Assembly (NCBI GenBank): GCA_023512665.1
Contig: JAILZC010000022.1
Location: forward strand, 1-8,895
Direction of reading: 5' to 3'
From: Candidatus Bipolaricaulota bacterium
Lineage (GTDB): Bacteria > Bipolaricaulota > Bipolaricaulia > RBG-16-55-9 > DRXL01
DNA: 8,895 nucleotides
The translations under genes and the position numbers were made by a program. This document shows, piece by piece, positions 6,240 to 8,895 of this stretch. Numbering within the stretch: the first letter of the stretch is position 1; every line of letters starts with the position of its first letter. The notes beneath the pieces were generated by a model. That model saw nothing but the letters and a program-made list of their open reading frames with translations, was not told where the DNA came from and made no database searches.

Positions 6240-6240
6240 A

Positions 6241-6267
6241 TTAGCAGAGTGCTTAAGAGTCTGCTAA
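6241..6267 (+). promoter_or_regulatory. CIRCE-like operator at the clpC transcription start
   Basis: TTAGCAGA-N11-TCTGCTAA is a perfect inverted repeat of 27 bp in total, starting one base after the -10 box. CIRCE, the HrcA operator, is TTAGCACTC-N9-GAGTGCTAA, also 27 bp, and usually overlaps the start of heat-shock transcripts. Here the outer TTAGCA and TGCTAA are kept while the inner three bases of each arm differ, so 13 of 18 arm positions match. Position, span and the chaperone gene downstream make HrcA-type control likely. A different regulator with a similar site is the alternative. Confidence 0.65.
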
Positions 6268-6274
6268 TTACTAA

Positions 6275-6329
6275 CCCTCACCCCCAGCCCCTCTCCCCTG
6301 AGAGGGAGAGGGGAGCACAGGGGTGAGGG
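6275..6329. repeat. GC-rich two-arm inverted repeat in the clpC leader
   Basis: CCCTCACCCC (6275-6284) pairs with GGGGTGAGGG (6320-6329), and CCCCTCTCCC (6288-6297) pairs with GGGAGAGGGG (6304-6313) around a 6-nt loop. A related element follows the gene at 8811-8895. CCCTCACCCC...CCCTCTCC palindromes are a common type of dispersed intergenic repeat in bacteria. In the mRNA it would form a strong hairpin ending 17 nt before the ribosome site. Confidence 0.8.
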
Positions 6330-6358
6330 GGCTCTGAGCGCCAGCAAAGGAGTGACCT

Positions 6359-8797
6359 ATGATCCGATTTGACCGGTTCACCGAGAAGGCCCAAGAGGTC
6401 TTCCGCGATTCCACAGATCTTTTGGAGAAGTACAAGCACAATCAGCTCGACGTCGAGCATATCTTCTACACGCTGGCGACCAAGGAGGGCGTCGGCCAAG
6501 AACTGCTAAAAGAGATGGGCGTGCCCATCCCCGGGCTGCTCAAGGATTTAGAGATGCTCTTGACCGAAAAGCCCAGCGTCTCCACGACCGTCGGCCAGCA
6601 GATCTATATCACGCCCCGGTTGGAGATGCTGGTCAAGTCCGCCCAGGTCGAGGCAGATCGTCTCAAGGACGAATTCATCGGGATCGAGCATCTCTTGATC
6701 GCCATCAGCCAGGACCCCAACACCGCCCTCAGACGAGTCTTATATAAATATGGTATAACCCCCGAGGCGGTCTACCAGGCGCTCTCGAAGGTGCGCGGCG
6801 CCCAGCGCGTGACCGATCGAGAAGCCGAGAGCCGCTACAAAGCGCTCGAGCGATTCTCCGTGAACTTGACGGCGCTGGCCCGCGAGGGCAAGCTCGATCC
6901 GGTCATAGGGCGCTCGCGGGAGATCCGTCGGGCGGTACAGATCCTCTCTCGGAGAAAGAAGAACAACCCGGTCTTCATCGGCGAGCCGGGCGTGGGCAAG
7001 ACGGCCATCGCCGAGGGCTTAGCGCAGCGCATCGTCGCCGGTGAAGTGCCCGAAGGGCTCAAAGAGAAAGAGTTAGTCCAGCTCGACCTGGCGTCTTTAG
7101 TCGCGGGCACCAAGTTCCGCGGGGAGTTCGAGGAGCGCCTCAAGGCGGTCATCGGCGAGATCGAGAACGCCAAGGGCAAGATTTTAGTCTTTATTGACGA
7201 GCTGCACACCGTCGTTGGGGCTGGCGCGGCCGAGGGCGCCATTGATGCTTCTAATATCTTGAAGCCCGTCTTGGCCCGTGGGACTTTTCAAGTGATCGGC
7301 GCGACGACCCTCGACGAATATAGAGAACATATTGAGCAAGACCCGGCACTCGAACGACGCTTCCAGAAAGTCTTGATCGAGGAGCCCTCTGTAGACGAGA
7401 CGATCGCGATCTTGGAGGGGCTGCGAGCGAAGCTCGAGGCCCATCACCACGTCAAGATCACCGACGGGGCGCTGAGAGCCGCGGCGCAGCTTTCGGCTCG
7501 CTACATCTCCGACAGATTCCTCCCCGATAAAGCCATAGACTTATTAGACGAAGCCGCGGCCAAGCTCAGAGTAGATCGAACGTTCGCGCCCGAAGTCCAA
7601 GAGATCACAGAGAAGATCAAGCTCATCGAAGGGCGCCTCAAGAACGCCGATCCCAAGACGGCACAGCAGCTTCAGAAAGAGCTCGAAAAGCTTCAGGCGG
7701 AAAAGGCCCAGTGCGAGGCCGAACACGCCCAGAGGGTCCAGCGGGAGCCCATCGTCACGGATCGCGAGATCGCCGAGACGGTCGCCCTGTGGACGGGCAT
7801 CCCCGTCGAGCAGATGTTTGAAGAAGAGCGCGAGAGACTCGCCAAGCTTGAGGAGCGCCTCCATCAGAGGGTGATTGACCAGAATGATGCTGTCAAGGCC
7901 GTCGCGCAGGCGGTGCGCCGCGCCCGCGCCGGATTAAAAGACGCGAAGCGCCCTGCGGGGAGCTTCTTGTTCTTAGGCCCGACGGGGGTGGGCAAGACCG
8001 AGCTCTCCAAAGCCCTCGCCGAGGCGCTCTTTGGCGACGAGAATGCGTTGCTGCGCTTCGATATGTCGGAATTTATGGAGCCCCACTCTGTAGCAAAGCT
8101 GATTGGTTCTCCCCCCGGATATGTGGGCTACGAGAAGGGGGGCCAGCTCACCGAGGCCGTGCGCAGAAAACCCTACAGAGTCATTCTCTTCGACGAGATC
8201 GAGAAAGCCCACCGAGATGTCTTCAATATATTCTTACAGATCTTGGACGATGGACGGCTCACCGACGGGCATGGGCGCACCGTGGACTTCAAGAACACGA
8301 TTATTCTGATGACGAGCAATCTCGGCAGCGAGTCTATCGTCTCCAAGACGACGCAGCTGGGCTTTGTGAGCGAGAAGAGCGACGCCCACGAGCGCTCCTA
8401 TCAAGAGATCCGCGAGCGGGTGCTTGGCGAGGTGAAGAAGTTCTTCAGGCCAGAGTTTCTCAACAGACTTGACGGGATCATCGTCTTCCGCCCGCTGTCG
8501 AAGGAGAATCTCTTGGAGATCGTCTCGCTGAAGCTCGAAGTTTTGCGCAAGAAGCTCGCCGAGCGAGGGATTTTCTTCGTCGTGAGCGAGGCGGCCAAGG
8601 CGCTCCTGGCCGAGAAGGGCTATGACCCGCTCTTTGGGGCGCGCCCGTTACAGAGAGTCATTCAAGAAGAGATCGAGAACGAGCTCGCCATGCAGATCGT
8701 CGAGAACAAGCTCAAAGAAGGGGACACGGTGCGCGTGGACGCCCACGAAGGGCGGTTCACTCTTGAGGTCGTCAGCGCGGCCACTGTTGTGGTATAA
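6359..8797 (+). CDS. clpC: ClpC-type Hsp100 ATPase, two AAA+ rings
   Basis: This 812-residue unfoldase probably remodels or unfolds proteins and feeds them to ClpP in the cytoplasm. Residues 1-145 are a double Clp N-domain. AAA+ ring 1 has Walker A GEPGVGKT (208-215), pore loop KFRG (252-255), Walker B VFIDE (277-281) and Arg pair 333-334. Residues 407-465 are a short coiled middle domain. Ring 2 has Walker A GPTGVGKT (540-547), pore loop GYVG (587-590), Walker B ILFDE (609-613), Arg 703 and sensor-2 GARPL (760-764). The middle domain is far shorter than ClpB's, and LGF (667-669) sits in a loop where ClpC/ClpA dock to ClpP and ClpB has a gap; hence ClpC. Some stretches, such as [15 protein letters not shown], read more like ClpB. 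No UVR motif is evident. AAAGGAG (6346-6352) sets the start. No clpP or ctsR gene is in view. Confidence 0.93.
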   Translation: MIRFDRFTEKAQEVFRDSTDLLEKYKHNQLDVEHIFYTLATKEGVGQELLKEMGVPIPGLLKDLEMLLTEKPSVSTTVGQQIYITPRLEMLVKSAQVEADRLKDEFIGIEHLLIAISQDPNTALRRVLYKYGITPEAVYQALSKVRGAQRVTDREAESRYKALERFSVNLTALAREGKLDPVIGRSREIRRAVQILSRRKKNNPVFIGEPGVGKTAIAEGLAQRIVAGEVPEGLKEKELVQLDLASLVAGTKFRGEFEERLKAVIGEIENAKGKILVFIDELHTVVGAGAAEGAIDASNILKPVLARGTFQVIGATTLDEYREHIEQDPALERRFQKVLIEEPSVDETIAILEGLRAKLEAHHHVKITDGALRAAAQLSARYISDRFLPDKAIDLLDEAAAKLRVDRTFAPEVQEITEKIKLIEGRLKNADPKTAQQLQKELEKLQAEKAQCEAEHAQRVQREPIVTDREIAETVALWTGIPVEQMFEEERERLAKLEERLHQRVIDQNDAVKAVAQAVRRARAGLKDAKRPAGSFLFLGPTGVGKTELSKALAEALFGDENALLRFDMSEFMEPHSVAKLIGSPPGYVGYEKGGQLTEAVRRKPYRVILFDEIEKAHRDVFNIFLQILDDGRLTDGHGRTVDFKNTIILMTSNLGSESIVSKTTQLGFVSEKSDAHERSYQEIRERVLGEVKKFFRPEFLNRLDGIIVFRPLSKENLLEIVSLKLEVLRKKLAERGIFFVVSEAAKALLAEKGYDPLFGARPLQRVIQEEIENELAMQIVENKLKEGDTVRVDAHEGRFTLEVVSAATVVV

Positions 8798-8810
8798 TTA
8801 CTTCGGACCT

Positions 8811-8895
8811 AACCCCAACCCCTTTACCTCACCTAGCCCTCTCCGTAAACGGAGAGGGAAGGGGTGAGGTAGGGGAGAGGGGACAGGGGTGAGGG
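8811..8895. repeat. GC-rich inverted repeat downstream of clpC, cut by the window end
   Basis: CCCTCTCCGT (8837-8846) pairs perfectly with ACGGAGAGGG (8849-8858), and ACCTCACC (8826-8833) with GGTGAGGT (8863-8870). A further G-rich arm runs to the last base. It is the same style as the element at 6275-6329. The strong hairpin 3' of the stop codon could stabilise the mRNA or slow the polymerase, but no U-tract follows within view, so I do not call it a terminator. Confidence 0.75.

Noticed and set aside
8790..8798. Extended -10 TGGTATAAT at the clpC stop codon as a promoter for a downstream gene
   Set aside because: There is no -35 box at usable spacing, and the hexamer is formed by Val codons plus the stop codon. 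The next gene is out of view.

Overview
The window holds five protein genes in two divergent units separated by about 0.55 kb of promoter-rich intergenic DNA. The leftward unit runs from about 5907 down to about 86. It begins with a short SLH-domain, coiled-coil protein that has a C-terminal membrane helix. Three tandem paralogues of about 500-557 residues follow; each has a signal peptide, is beta-rich and ends in Phe like an outer-membrane beta-barrel. A strong rho-independent terminator closes the unit. The rightward unit is one gene for an 812-residue two-ring Clp/Hsp100 ATPase, which I assign to the ClpC type. It sits behind a near-consensus sigma-70 promoter with a CIRCE-like inverted repeat at the expected transcript start.

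The organism is a GC-rich diderm bacterium. Predicted barrels with terminal Phe, together with an SLH/coiled-coil tether, resemble the Omp-alpha/Omp-beta pair of Thermotoga and the SLH-based outer-membrane tethers of other deep-branching diderms. A lineage such as Bipolaricaulota (Acetothermia) or a Thermotoga relative would fit, but this is a guess from style and gene content, not a demonstrated placement.

Layout: 1-85, dispersed CCGTG-rich repeat; 86-124, terminator of the leftward unit; 158-1660, 1697-3370 and 3409-5004, barrel-like paralogues C, B and A, numbered here against transcription; 5005-5148, leader with hairpins; 5149-5811, SLH tether; 5812-6209, non-coding DNA with two consensus leftward promoters and a second copy of the CCGTG repeat; 6205-6267, clpC promoter with two palindromes; 6275-6329, GC-rich inverted repeat in the clpC leader; 6359-8797, clpC; 8811-8895, a related inverted repeat cut off by the window edge.

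A working model is that the SLH protein grips the cell wall, spans the periplasm with its coiled coil and holds the outer membrane, while the three co-transcribed paralogues form pores or surface proteins in that membrane. The paralogues share one leader/start cassette, one ECFxECKP core motif and a pattern in which every mature cysteine belongs to a pair bracketing a loop. The loops are the main variable parts. This looks like a locally expanded outer-membrane family, and it is the most novel content in the window.
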